Position numbers and translations under genes: made by a program
The notes under the pieces: generated by a model
Databases searched by the model: none
What the model was told of the DNA's origin: nothing
The model's input: only the letters and a program-made list of their open reading frames with translations
Source: Talpa occidentalis
Taxonomy: Eukaryota; Chordata; Mammalia; Eulipotyphla; Talpidae
Reading direction: 5' to 3'
NCBI RefSeq assembly: GCF_014898055.3
Contig: NW_023601322.1
Span: 74,738,740 to 74,802,739 of the forward strand
DNA: 64,000 nucleotides
Shown: positions 33,241 through 44,605 of the stretch, piece after piece
Position numbering within the stretch: position 1 is the first letter of the stretch
Layout: every line of letters starts with the position of its first letter

Positions 33241-33578
33241 TCCTGAGATTTGCTAGAGTGGTTTCTGATTCCTACCATCCACAATGCAGTGATAAGGTCA
33301 ACACCACACACCTTACTTGATAGTAGCTATTGTATTCTGTACCCTGGCAAATATGCCAGATATAGCCACGGTATTAGTTTTTCAAGGGGAAATTTTGCAT
33401 CCTGAACTCTTATTAGGGGCATACAAGATGGATGTTTTGTTCTTTTCATATGGATTATGAAAATTGGTCTGAAGAAAATAAATAATGAGTGGAAGGAAAA
33501 TTATATTGTCTCTTCATGCGTTGGAGCTGGATAGGGAGGAAGGAGTATTGGATTCACTGATTGTATGATCTTCTAAGA

Positions 33579-33854
33579 TTTTTTTTTTAAAGATTTATTT
33601 ATTTATTTATTTATTTATACAAGCACTGGGTACAGTCAGAAATGTGGGAGGGTGAGAGAATTCACCAGAGCCAGAGCCGGGAACAGAACAGGCAGACTGA
33701 CGAAATACGCTGCTGAGGGGAGCAGCGGGTGTGGCAGGAGAGGTCTGCGCACCATGTGGGACCCTTGCCAGCTGCCAGGGATCGAACCGGCGCTGCAGAG
33801 GCTGTGGGCAGCTTCACAGCCCAGCGCTCAACCGCTGCACCACGGGGGAGGCCC
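33579..33854 (-). mobile_element. tRNA-derived SINE, antisense, CAGTCAGAAGC subtype
   Basis: The target duplication TGATCTTCTAAGA is at 33566-33578 and 33855-33867. Tail AAAGATTTATTTATTTATTT, head CACCACGGGGGAGGCCC. Confidence 0.94.
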
Positions 33855-34112
33855 TGATCTTCTAAGACTTTTTGCATTGTCTGACGAACCACCTATAAAG
33901 CACAGGAGATTTTCAGGTAGTATAATGGTTAGAAAGTTGAGGCATCTCTCAATCTATCACCCTGCCTCCTGAGTCACTGCCTACGGAAGACAAGGAAGTC
34001 CAGTCTTAGCATTGTGTTCTATGTTCCCAACCCAGTACTTCCTTTTGCCACTTGCCCAAATGGGCTTCTCATTCATGAGAAGATAGCATCCAGATAGCAT
34101 CACAATAGATAT

Positions 34113-34222
34113 CATCACCAGAGGCTCCCCAGGCACCATGACATCCTGCCAGCCACCTGCCCTACCAGTAAGCTCTCAGACGAGTGAGGGAGGAGGAACC
34201 CTGCCCAGCAGAAGATCCATTT
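34113..34222 (+). repeat. Interspersed repeat segment, inverse copy of 22560-22665
   Basis: CCCCAGGCACCATGACATCC through CTGCCCAGCAGAAGATCCAT is the reverse complement of the segment near 22.6 kb with about 10 percent difference. Possibly part of an L1 5' UTR. Confidence 0.75.
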
Positions 34223-36300
34223 ATCATCATGATTATATTAATTACCATTCTGAGTCTGCTATATCGGTTTCATATCACTCCATTTCAGTAATACATTCCA
34301 TTCCCTTGGACCTTCCTGACAACATCACTCATACAAAGTTTTTGTGTATGCAGCAGGACTTAAGACTATTTGAGGTGTCAAAGGTGTTTTGTGTAGCCAT
34401 GTGCTCCTACCTTTATCCATCATGAGGTTTTTAGTCTTACCTGTCAGTAGTGTTTTCTGCTGCCAACCTCCATTGTCCATCTTCTACCTTTTGGTAAATT
34501 CTGCCCCAAACAAAAAGGACAGATTCAAGCTAGAAATGTGCTTGCTGTCCTATGCAATAGCCAGTAGGACACATACAGCTATTTAATTAAATATGAATAA
34601 TTAATTGAAAATACTTAAAATTCTCAATTGCCTTAACCATATTTCAGTATTTAACCATTTTTCAAGTACTACATGTGACTTGCATCTCATTCATTGGGCT
34701 GTGAAGATATTTAACATCCTCATCATCACAGAAAATTATGTTGGATAACACTGATCTACAATAATACCGCCAAATTCCAGCAAGACTGTCCAGGTGGATA
34801 GGTGGGTATAGGTGCTCCAAGGCAAGTTCAAGTTTTTCATTACCACTATGTAAAGCAGATATACCTCTTTATTACTCCAGTTATGCATCTGGTAACTGTA
34901 AGATTAGACATGTACACAGTCACCCATTCTTACAGGCTGGTATTGTAAACTCAGAAGGAAGAAGAGAAGCATTTTCCAAATTACTCCATTAATTTTCCTT
35001 ACTCACTATAATGTTAATACTTCATGTTATTATGTAAATCTTGTCTACTCTTTAAAATTGTGCCCATCTATGCCTATCATAAAGAAGAAATAAGCCCATC
35101 TCTAAGGGATGCAGAAGAAGCTCCTCTTATCTCTTCCTTCTAAGAGTATTCACCTTCTCCCCAGTCTCTGAGGAAACTTTAGAAGTAGACCCAGGGAGTC
35201 ACAGCATTGGGAAGGCCTCAGATGTAGTCTTTCTTATTTTCACACCTTAACCATAAAGGAAGCCCTTCTTTTTCCTGGGATGGAGCATTGTAGTTCCCAC
35301 AGCTATTCTATGAAATCATTATAGAGTGGGTGGAAGAGGGTGAGGGTAATGCTTTGGCATGAACTTTTTTGGTAACCTTAGGAGTGGATCTATAAAAACC
35401 AGAGGGTTTTTTTTTCCTTTACCACACCACCCCCAGGATTCCATTTCCTGCATATATGGCATCAGCACCTCTAGCCATGGGCCCAGGCCTTTGGACCTTG
35501 CCTCGGGAGGCCTTTGCCCTCTGCTTTGAGTTCCATTTATATCTTTCCAGTGGAAACAATGACTTTACCTGCCCTTGCTTGGTTGGCAGGCTCTTTCTTC
35601 TCTTACTTGGTTGACTGCTATGGGAATTTGTCTTTACCCACAAGGGTAAAAGTCATTTTGCTCCATGTTGAAGAAACAGGTCGGTAATGGTTTTATCTGC
35701 CAATACTACCCATGTATGTGAACAGAACCTCTGCTCCCAGTGAAGACCCCTGCTTCTGTCTCTAGCCCTTTCCTACTTCTATTCTGTTTGACTTTTACTC
35801 TCCTCATTTTCTGACCCTGATGTTGTCCCAGATCTTTATTTCTCCCTCACTCTACCCCAGATTCAAGGTGCATGGATAAGTACAAAATTTGGGCAAAGAA
35901 CCTTGGGAACAGATGTTTCTGAGAGGCAAGGTAAGGACATGGGGAAAAGTGCACAGATTCTATGAATGCTGGTGCCTGCCTGCCAGACTTGACTTTCCAC
36001 AGTGTTCTCACCTTTCTGTCTTAGAACTTCTTTCAACAGAGGAGCTCTTATCACCTGGCCCCCTGGCTGTTTTATGCCTTGTGCCTGTCCAACATGCCAA
36101 ATTTGTGGTAAGTCAGCTATGCTGTGGTAATGAGTTGGCTCATGTCCCCACCTATAGGGGGGACCAGATTGATCTATGAGCATGGCAGTGAGGCTGAGAT
36201 AGAGACAACAGGAAAACATCTCAAATCAAGTCACTCTTTGGCCACAGGGCTCCCTGCAGAGGGAGCAGTTCCCTGTAGCCTTTGCTTAGCTGACTCCTGA
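34223..36300. other. No gene recognised
   Basis: Apparently single-copy sequence. Small open frames on both strands (for example 35889-36179) lack recognisable domains and splice context. Confidence 0.4.
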
Positions 36301-36330
36301 TGATTTAATAAAAATTAATTTTGTTTTTAT

Positions 36331-36570
36331 TATTTTTTAAAGACTTATTTATTTATACAAGAATTGGGGTACAGGCCAGATATGAGGGAGGGTGAGAGGA
36401 TTCACCAGAGACAGAGCGGGGAACACAACAGGCAGATTGAAATACACTGCTGAGGGGAGCAACGGGTGAGACAGGAGAAGCCTGCCGCACCATGTGGGTA
36501 TCTCCCCAGCTGGCTGGGATTGAACCCAGCCACAGGGCAGCACTCAATGCCTGCACCACCAGGGAAGCCC
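36331..36570 (-). mobile_element. tRNA-derived SINE, antisense, GGCC subtype, internally shortened
   Basis: Tail TTAAAGACTTATTTATTTAT, head GCACCACCAGGGAAGCCC. About 25 bases around the B box and head are missing compared with full copies. Confidence 0.9.
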
Positions 36571-36975
36571 TAATTTTTTTTTTTTAATTATCTAAATGAT
36601 GCAGGAATATATTATCTTCTTGTGACATATTAATATTAAATTTCTTTGAATAAGACAAAGTTATTTAACCTTATGATTGCAAAATTGTTATGTGAAAGTG
36701 GCTCTTTGACTGTCACACAGGATCCCAGTCCACTCCTCTCATTCCCAGAAGTTAAGGTTCTCACCTAAGTGTATATCCTTCCAGATCCTTATTTACATAT
36801 TTATTTACTGACCCTAGATAACTGTAGAAAACAGAAAGGAGTGTTTTATAGCTTTCAGCTATTCTTTGTCCCCCTTCCTTCCTAAGTGATGTACTGCATT
36901 TATTACTGTGCATTTATCAGTCATTGAAATCTCATAGAGATCTCTCCATATTGCTTCTGAGATATATGAATTTTT

Positions 36976-37227
36976 TTAAAGATTTATTTATTTTTTATAC
37001 AAGAGCTGGGGTACAGGCCAGAGGTGCAGGAGGGTGAGAGGATTCACCAGAGACAGAGCGGGGAGCAGAACAGGCAGAGGGACCAAAATACACTGCTGAG
37101 GGGAGCAGCGGGCACAACAGGAGAGGTCTGCCATGCCATGTGGGTTTCTCCCTGGCCAGCTGGGAATTGAACCCGAGCTGCAGAAGCTGCAGACAACTTC
37201 ACAGCACTGCGCCACCAGGGAGGCCCA
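36976..37227 (-). mobile_element. tRNA-derived SINE, antisense, GGCC subtype
   Basis: The target duplication ATATATGAATTTTT is at 36962-36975 and 37228-37241. Head GCGCCACCAGGGAGGCCC. Confidence 0.93.
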
Positions 37228-37389
37228 ATATATGAATTTTTGAGTAGCTGCACAATATTCTCTAGCATGAACACACCTCAGTTTATTTCTTGTCTCTGGT
37301 TTATATTTTATGTATCTTCCAATTTTCACTATTACTAAATAAGATGCAAGAATGTTCTTATATATGCCTTATTAAAGCACTTGAGCAAG

Positions 37390-37666
37390 GGGCAGGCGGT
37401 TGAGTGCAGCGCTGTGAAGCTGTCCGCAGCCTCTGCAGTACCCGTTAGACACCCCCTCCCCCCAGCCTCGGAGCAACCCACATAGCGAGCAGACCTCTCC
37501 TGTCTCACCTGCTGCTCCCCTCAGCAGTGTATTTCCGTCAATCTGCCTGTCCTGTTCTCCGCTCTGTCTCTGGTGAATCCTCTCACCGTCCTGTGCATTT
37601 GGACTGTATCCCAGCTCTTGTATAAATAAAATAAATTTAAAAAAAAAAAAGATTTCTTAAAAAAAA
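37390..37666 (+). mobile_element. tRNA-derived SINE, sense, head truncated
   Basis: It starts GGGCAGGCGGTTGAGTGCAG, lacking about 15 head bases, and ends TATAAATAAAATAAATTT plus two A-runs. The target duplication AAAGCACTTGAGCAAG is at 37374-37389 and 37667-37682, so the truncation arose at insertion. Confidence 0.93.
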
Positions 37667-38269
37667 AAAGCACTTGAGCAAGTATCTTTCTTAGGTGAAT
37701 ATGACAAAAAAATTACAGAATCATAGGGTATAAATATTTACATATTTTTTGGAGAAAAGTTAGGCCCCACTAACAGACACTAACATTACACACCCACTTA
37801 CATCCTGTTGAGATCATTGTTTTTGTATGTCAAATGTTGCATACAGAATTTTCTGTTATATTTCTCAAGTTCTTTAGTTATGCCAAACATCCTTTTATCA
37901 TATCATTGGGCATTTTGTTTCTTTTCTATAAATTACTTGTTCATATCCCTTTTTTATTGTTAAGATTTTGCTTCTTTACTTTTAGATACCCCTTGTATAT
38001 TCTGGGCATTAATTCTTTGTCTATCACAAGTGTTAACAAATATATTTTCTGTGTATCTCATTTGTCTTACTTGGTGCCAAAGTGTTTTTCTTTTGATGGA
38101 GTAAAATTACCAATTTTTAATTTTTTAAGTTTATTTATTTATTTATTTGTTTAGAAAAAGAAAAAGTTTATTGAGGAGAAAAGAAACAGAAATAAAGTGG
38201 GACTCCCAGTCCATGGAACCAGGCCAGGAAGGGGCAAGGAAGCCCTATCAATTTTTTAAATGACTCAAT

Positions 38270-38575
38270 TTTTTACATTTTATTTTAAAAGGTTTCTTTT
38301 CCCCCAAGGTAATAAAAATTTTGTCCTATATATTTTCTACTATGTTTATTTTTTTTTAAATTTTAATGAAGAAACATGGGTTTATGACACTGTATGGATG
38401 GCATTATGATTTGATTGCTCTATATACTATATACATTATGATCACCATCAAATGTTTAGTTTTTCTGTTAATACCGTATGGTTGAGTCCCTTTACCCAGT
38501 TTTTCCATTCCCTTCCTTTTCCCTGTGGTAACCACCATTTTCCTCTTCTAATCTAACAGTTGGTTTCTGTTTGTT
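38270..38575 (-). mobile_element. L1 3' end-like sequence, antisense
   Basis: Resembles antisense L1 3' UTR pieces elsewhere in the window (CCAGTTTTTCCATTCCCTTC, GTGGTAACCACCATTTTCCT). Confidence 0.45.
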
Positions 38576-38579
38576 TTTT

Positions 38580-39680
38580 TTTTTTATTTGTTTGTTTTAA
38601 TATTTAAAGATTAACAAAAGGTTTATTTACAAGGGAAGGGGAATGAGGAAATGTACAACTCAGGGAGAAAAGAGGGAGATAAATTCTTAAATATGTACTA
38701 CTCATTCCACCAACCTGGAATCCCAAATGACCCACCAAGACCAAACCTGCCTGGCCAAGAGCACGAGCTAAGTGTGCCGGACCCCACTAACATGGCTGGT
38801 TTTTATTTACAAACAGAGAAAATGGCTGCTTAACTCCGCCCTTAGGTTCTCGCCACTTCCCTTTGGGGATCCTGGGATTTGTATTTTCTGGTGTCTTGAT
38901 GGAGTGGGGGTGGTATCCACAAAGCCTGTATGGAATTAGTTTCACTTTCTGCCATCATTTCCATGGTGTTGAAGATCAAATGTGTGGATGCTGGGGTATA
39001 GTCTCAGATGAAAATTTTTCTCAGGGTTCCCATTGGAAAGCAAACCAGTCTCTCCAGGTATTGTCTATTATGGAAAGCAAAAGTCCTCCATTCCTGGGAA
39101 ATAGTTTATCAGTCCAAGCCAAAAACCAAAAAACAAATAAAAAAATAACTGGAGGCATTAGCCAAAACAAAACAGCAAAGATACCAAATCACAGGAAAAA
39201 TATTAAAATTGATTCAACTTACGCAACAACAGGTTCTCTCAACCTTGATCCCAAATTGTTTCAACAGTGTAGCAAAAGTTTGCAATCCAAATCTACTTTT
39301 AAACCATATTACCTATTTTGCATAAAATCACAGGGCAGAATAACTAAGCAGCAATTTTAGCTGCTTTGTTGGAATACTTCATAAAGAATCAGAGCGAACT
39401 CTTGACATACGGTCCACATAGGATTCAAGAACAAAGTTGGTCTCATCCGACTCTACCTGGGCTTCCATTTCTCGAGGGTACCAGGGCTTTTTCTTTTTCT
39501 GGTTGTCCAGTCCTGCCATGGAGGCAGCTTCCCCACCTCCCTTGTAGGTCTCTGGAGCCTATGAACAAAGCAATAGGTTCTCTTCTTCTTGGTCCAGCTC
39601 TGTGTCAACTTCCTGGAAGATTCCACTCAAAGCCACACAATGAAACTCATGTCCATTTGTTTTAGTTTAAGCAGACAAAA
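38580..39680 (-). pseudogene. Probable processed retrocopy of an unidentified mRNA
   Basis: Read on the minus strand this is cDNA-like. A reading frame runs from the left end of the copy, has one TAG (39559-39561), then an ATG (39517-39519) opens 46 codons ending TGA at 39379-39381. The peptide starts MAGLDNQKKKKPWYPREMEA and ends VDRMSRVRSDSL. A UTR of about 700 bases follows with two polyadenylation-type motifs (AATAAAAACC near 38800, AATAAACC near 38625) and an A-rich stretch around 38575-38590. No intron-like breaks are visible. I do not recognise the parent gene. Confidence 0.5.
39379..39519 (-). CDS. 46-codon open frame inside the retrocopy
   Basis: Lys-rich start (QKKKKPWYPRE), then acidic, then LESYVDRMSRVRSDSL. 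The upstream frame is open on the other side of one TAG and reads SGIFQEVDTELDQEEENLLL, which looks like genuine protein. The 46 codons are therefore probably the C-terminal end of a longer parent protein; expression is unlikely. Confidence 0.35.
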   Translation of the reverse strand: MAGLDNQKKKKPWYPREMEAQVESDETNFVLESYVDRMSRVRSDSL

Positions 39681-39799
39681 TCCCTATAGAAGTTATGCAA
39701 AAATAGACTCTGAGATAAGTAGTAAAAAAATTACTACCACTATTTTCATGTTGTGTTGATATCAAGGGGAGAGAAAATGTGAACACAAGTTAGCTTTGC

Positions 39800-40110
39800 T
39801 GGAAAAAAACAACATTGGTTTCACTTATAGCAGGAATATAGGGGAACCCAACAAGACATTAGTGTAAAAAAATAATAACAGTACAAAACACAACAAAGCA
39901 AAAACGGACAATTATAAATCACAGACATACTGCAGGGGAGGAGGAGAGAGAGGGATGAGAGGGAGGGAGGGAGGAGCACAGGGGACTGAGTTGATGGTGC
40001 ACGGGTGCATTGGTGAAGGGAACTATGGGGACTACACCTGAGGGGGTTGGGAGAACCACATATTGTTTAAAAATGAACAGTGATGTAAAAAAAATTTTTT
40101 AAAAAGATGA
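39800..40110 (+). mobile_element. L1 3' UTR end, sense
   Basis: GGTTTCACTTATAGCAGGAA through GACTACACCTGAGGGGGTTG and an A-rich tail; the reverse complement of the L1 3' ends near 28.05 and 11.55 kb. It contains a GGGA-rich purine stretch near 39.95 kb. Confidence 0.75.
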
Positions 40111-40994
40111 AAAAAAGGAAAAAAAATTGAAGGTTATGTTTTGATTGTCAACATTGTAATACTGAACTAAGCTGGTGCCTTCATGGAGATTGAATGTTGT
40201 TGTTTCTGCTGTTTTCTGATATTTATGGCAAAGCTTCCCAGAAATCAAGTAAAAATTTGGTTGTCTGTCATTTGGTTGATAGAAGGAAATTTTGTGGAAC
40301 CTCAGTAGAGCTCCTGAGACATTCCACAAGATTTCTCCCTTTCCTCTTGGGAAAGGCATTGGATGAATATGTCCTAGTAGAGTAAAACTAGAAGGGAAAC
40401 ATTGTCACTTGGGAAAATGGGAAACACTTTGACATGTACAGAAATGTTCACATTGGTTTTCTAAAATGTGTATATAACCCCTCAATACCTGATACATATG
40501 TAAATTGTCAATGGTGATTGTTGCCTTGCAGTGTTATATGGTACAGAAATTGTTTCTGGAGAAAATAGGGAGTAAAGGCCTCAACAGATTCCTATTGATG
40601 GAACTATTGAGAGTAAAAAAAATTTCCTACAAAGAACTGAATAGACCTGGAAATACACCTGATTTTTACTAAGTTTTCTTTGATATAATATTGGTAATTT
40701 TTTTTTTTTTTTTTGCGTTTTGTTCTGAATCCACAAAGTTTTCTTGTATTGAGTGACCAGGATCTGTTTTGTTTTAAATGCTTGTTTGTTTTGTTTCTTT
40801 GGCTTCATCATCTGACTTATTTCATTTATCATAATACCCTTTAGGTCCAACCATGTTGTCACAAATTACAAAATTTCACATTTTTTTAAGAGCCAAGGTA
40901 GTAGTCCCTCAGCTATATATACTATATCTTCTATAGCCATTCATTCATTGATGAGAATTTAAGTTGTTTACGTATCTTGGCTATTGAAAATAAT

Positions 40995-41450
40995 TCTGCA
41001 CACTTTTCACAGTGGCTAAAATATGGAAATAACCCACTTACCTGACAACAGATGAATGAGTAAAGAAGATGTGGTATGTATACATAATGGAATACCACTC
41101 AGCCATAAAAATGATAAAATCTTGCTATTTGCAATAGTTTGGATGTTTCTTAAGGTAATTATGCTAAGTGAAATAAGTTAGAAAGAGGGAAATACCATGA
41201 TTTCACTCATTTGTGGAATATAAAGGAAAAAAAAAACAAAACAAAAAATAAACCCTTAGACTCTGACAAGAGAATAGTTATTACCAGAGAGGAAAATAGG
41301 GGAGGAAATAGGTAGAGGGAGCTCATTGTCTAGTGATAGATGGTGATTGGACATTTGCTGGTGGATGTGGTGAGAAAATGTAATCTTGGAACTTATATAG
41401 TGTTGTAAACTAATGCTACCTTAAAAAAACAAAGAATATTTTCAAGCTAC
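40995..41450 (+). mobile_element. 5'-truncated L1 3' end, sense, inside an antisense L1
   Basis: CTAAAATATGGAAATAACCC, GAATACCACTCAGCCATAAA and ATGATTTCACTCATTTGTGG are L1 3' sequence in + orientation, ending in an A-rich tail that runs into a purine tract. Confidence 0.88.
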
Positions 41451-41451
41451 A

Positions 41452-41567
41452 TTGAAAAAAAGGAAAGGGAGGGAGGGAGAGAAAGGAGGAAAAAGAAAAT
41501 GAGAAAGAGAGGGGAAGGAGGGAGGGAAGAAGGGAGAGATGAAAAGAAGAAAGGAAGGAAGGAAGTC
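41452..41567. repeat. Purine-only tract (GGAA/GGGA/GAAA)
   Basis: About 115 bases, almost all A and G on the + strand, most likely grown from the poly(A) tail of the sense L1. Confidence 0.93.
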
Positions 41568-41867
41568 CTGCTGCAGTGAACATAGGGGTACGTATGTCTC
41601 TTTGATTTGTGTTTTCATGTTTTTTTGGTTGAATCCTAGTGTAATAACTGGACCATATGGCATTTCCATTCTTAATTTTTTTAGGAATCTCCAGATTGTT
41701 TTCTGTGTGGTTTAACCAGTTTACATCCCCACTAATGATGCCTAAGTGTTGCTGTTTCTCCACACCCTGAAACACTTATTGTTCCTTGTCTTTTTGATAT
41801 AATCTGTTCTCACAGATATGATATCTCATTGTGGTCTTGATTTTAATTTCCTTAAGAAGTGATAATG

Positions 41868-42140
41868 GGGCCTCCCTGGCGGTGCAGGGGGTTAATACAC
41901 AACCCTTGAAGCTGCCCACAGCCTCTGCAGCACAAGTTCAATCCCCAGCTGGCCAGGGAGCAACCCACATGGCGCAGCAGACCTCTCCTGACTCACCTAC
42001 TGCTCCCTCAGCAGTGTATATCGGTCAGTCTGCCTGTTCTGTTCCCCACTCTGTCTCTAGTGAATTCTCTCACCCCCCACATCTCTGGCCTGTACCCCAG
42101 CTCTTGTATGCAAAAACAAATAAATCTTTTTTAAAAAAAT
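41868..42140 (+). mobile_element. tRNA-derived SINE, sense, GGCC subtype
   Basis: Head GGGCCTCCCTGGCGGTGCAG, tail AAATAAATCTTTTTTAAAAA. The target duplication AAGTGATAATG is at 41857-41867 and 42141-42151, inside the antisense L1. Confidence 0.95.
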
Positions 42141-43059
42141 AAGTGATAATGAACACATATTATGTGACTTTTGGCCATCTGCATGTCTTCTTTGAGAAGT
42201 TTCTGTTTGGATCCTCTGCCCATATGTTGATCAGATTGTTTTTTTGTTGTTGAATTGTATGAGTTCTTTATATATTTTTTGTATTACCTCTTGTGTGAGT
42301 TGTGAATATCTTCTCCCATTCAGTTATTGTTGTAGCTGTTGTTTTTTGTTTTTTGGTTTTTTGTTTGTTTGTTTGTTTTATGGTAGTTTCTCTCACTATG
42401 CTAACACTTTGTAGTTGATGTAGTCATGGTGGCTTATTTAGCTTTTGTTTCCCTTGCTATTGGAGTTAAATCCCCAAAGATGTCTCTAAGGCCAGTATCA
42501 ATGAACTTAATGCCTTTGTTTTATTTTATATATATTTAATGGTTTCAGATATTACATTCAAGTCTTGAATCCATTTTAAATTAATCTTTGTGTATGGTGT
42601 AAGTTTCAGTTTTTTAGGTGTGGCTATCTATTTTTCCCAACATTTATTTGAAGAGATTTTTCTTTCTCCATTGTATGCTCTTCACTCCTGTGTCATAAAT
42701 TAACTCTTTATATATGTATGGATTTATTTCTAGGCTCTCAGTTCTTCCAGTCGATCTGTGTGTCTGCTTTTATTCAAATTATTACAGCTTTGTAGTGTAT
42801 TTTAAAGACAGGGCACATGAGACCTCTATTTTTGTTTTATGTTCATTCTTTATATTCAAGGCTTTAATATATATGAATTTATTTTTGTGAATGGTGAGAT
42901 TAGGGATCTAGCTTTATTTTTCCTCTTAAGAAATAATCATCTCCCCAGTACTTATTCTTGTCTTACCTTGATAACACTATTCTGAATTTCCCAGTTGTGT
43001 GGTTTATGTGGATCAGTCTTACCGTCATCTCGTAAAGTGTATACTACTTTGCTTACGTC

Positions 43060-43420
43060 AGTGAATGCATTCCACCCCCCTAGGTCATGAGTGGTTCAGG
43101 TGGTGAATGACCCTTTGGGGGCCACAATGAATGAATTAACATTTGATGGGAGCTTCTGAGTAGGAGGCTTTCTTTTTAGTACTGACTGTTTCAGTTGCCA
43201 CTGATCATCATCTTCTTCCCTCAAGGAAAAGCTAGCTATAGGATGAGCCAGTACAGAGAGCAAAAGACACCAGGTTATTGCTGACATCTTTGATCTGCTG
43301 GATCAGTCCTTTTCTGAAATCCAATGTACCTCTGGGCATTTCCTTTACATGAGCCAGTAGATTTTCTCTATTGTTTAAGCCAATTTGAGTTGTTCTTTTT
43401 TTACTTAAAACTAAAAGTAT
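43060..43420 (+). repeat. Probable ancient repeat ending
   Basis: TTACATGAGCCAGTAGATTT, then TATTGTTTAAGCCAATTTGA, is a familiar 3' portion of a mammalian interspersed repeat; family not assigned. Confidence 0.45.
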
Positions 43421-44364
43421 GTCAAGTTAGTTTAATAACAATTATTTCAATACTATTTATTTTCAGATTCATCTGTTTCACCACTTGTGGTAGATTCAGG
43501 CCCATTCTTTGAAAGGTCCAAGTAAACATGAGCAGAAAATTCTTAAGACTCTACCGTTAGGTAAGGTTAGATTGCCTAAAATACTTGTGACAAGAATTAT
43601 GAAGACCTAGAATATGCATATAAGTCTGTGTGATGTGGCTTACTGAAGAGCAGAGTCATCGCATTTGGTGGTATTAGCTGTTCCTGTTGCTAACATGGCT
43701 AGGATTGTAAAATGCAGTGACTGCTTTTCTGGGCTCTTCTGACTTGGTAGACATATTCTATGAAGGCTGCAATCCCATTAAACTTGGGGAATGTCTTGTG
43801 AGAAAACAAGAAGGTTAATGAGAAACCACAACTCCCTCATGTCATGAATATCCTTTGTGCTCCTAATTATTAACTGTCAAGAATAAACCAAATTAAAGGC
43901 AATTTTGAACGGAATCAATCAGCATTATCATCCACCAAGTCTAGATCCCTAAATCTGAACTTTTCCCATTCTATAAATCATATAAATATGTGGGATTATT
44001 TCTGGACTGTTCTCTGGCTCATTAATTTACTTGTTTGTTTTTTATAAACCAGTACTGCACTGTTTAAACACAGTTCCCCTATAACACACTCTATCATATA
44101 GGGAAAATCTTCCACCCTAGTTTTTTAAAATGATCTCAAATACTCTTTCACATGAATTTTAGTATCTATCAGGATCTATGAGAAGTTTTGTAGGGATTTT
44201 GATTTTGGTGGAATTGAGATAGTAGTTGAGATAGACTAATTGGAAGAGAATTAAATTTTGTGGTCTTTGAAAAAGCTGCTGATTTTTTGGTAGTTAATCA
44301 CGTATCTGATCACATTACTCAACTCCTGGGTTTTCTGTGTAGAGCCTCGCATCATCACAGAGTA

Positions 44365-44605
44365 ATATAATATAATGATGAAGAACACGCTATGAAGTCA
44401 GACTACCTGGATTTAAATTCTGGTTCTGCCATTTACTAACTCAGTATCTCAACTTCCTTATTATTTAGTTTCCTCATCTGTAAAAATGGGTGTGATAGTT
44501 ATGCCTACCTCATAAAGTGGTTGTTAGGATTGAACAGCTAACATATAAATCATTAAATATACAGCAAGTGGTAACAAATTCCTTATTTATATTTAAATAG
44601 TCATT
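44365..44605 (+). repeat. MIR, sense
   Basis: Clear MIR order: GAAGTCAGACTACCTGGATT, TTCTGGTTCTGCCATTTACT, TTTCCTCATCTGTAAAAATG, GCCTACCTCATAAAGTGGTT. Confidence 0.88.

Larger units (their letters stand above)
36600..38120 (-). mobile_element. Old L1M-like sequence, antisense, split by two SINEs
   Basis: Outside the SINEs it has an old antisense L1 character (TTTCTTTTCTATAAATTACT, CTTGTATATTCTGGGCATTA, GAGTAAAATTACCAATTTTT). Boundaries are uncertain. Confidence 0.5.
40690..42960 (-). mobile_element. Antisense L1 interrupted by a sense L1 and a SINE
   Basis: Antisense blocks 40695-40990, 41570-41867 and 42152-42950 are in normal L1 order (CATTTATCATAATACCCTTT; GGTTGAATCCTAGTGTAATA; TTGTGTGAGTTGTGAATATC; CAAGTCTTGAATCCATTTTA). 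The break at about 40990 lies inside the motif usually reading GCTATTGTAAATAATGCTGC, which resumes as TGCTGCAGTGAACATAGGGG at about 41568. Confidence 0.85.

Noticed and set aside
38863..39360. 165-residue open frame on the + strand
   Set aside because: It is antisense to the UTR-like part of the minus-strand retrocopy and has no domain character or splice context.
41416..41775. 119-residue Ser/Phe-rich minus-strand frame
   Set aside because: It is created by the purine tract and L1 sequence.
43096..43287. Minus-strand 63-residue frame with a signal-peptide-like start
   Set aside because: It lies in what looks like an ancient repeat, and the hydrophobic start alone is weak evidence.
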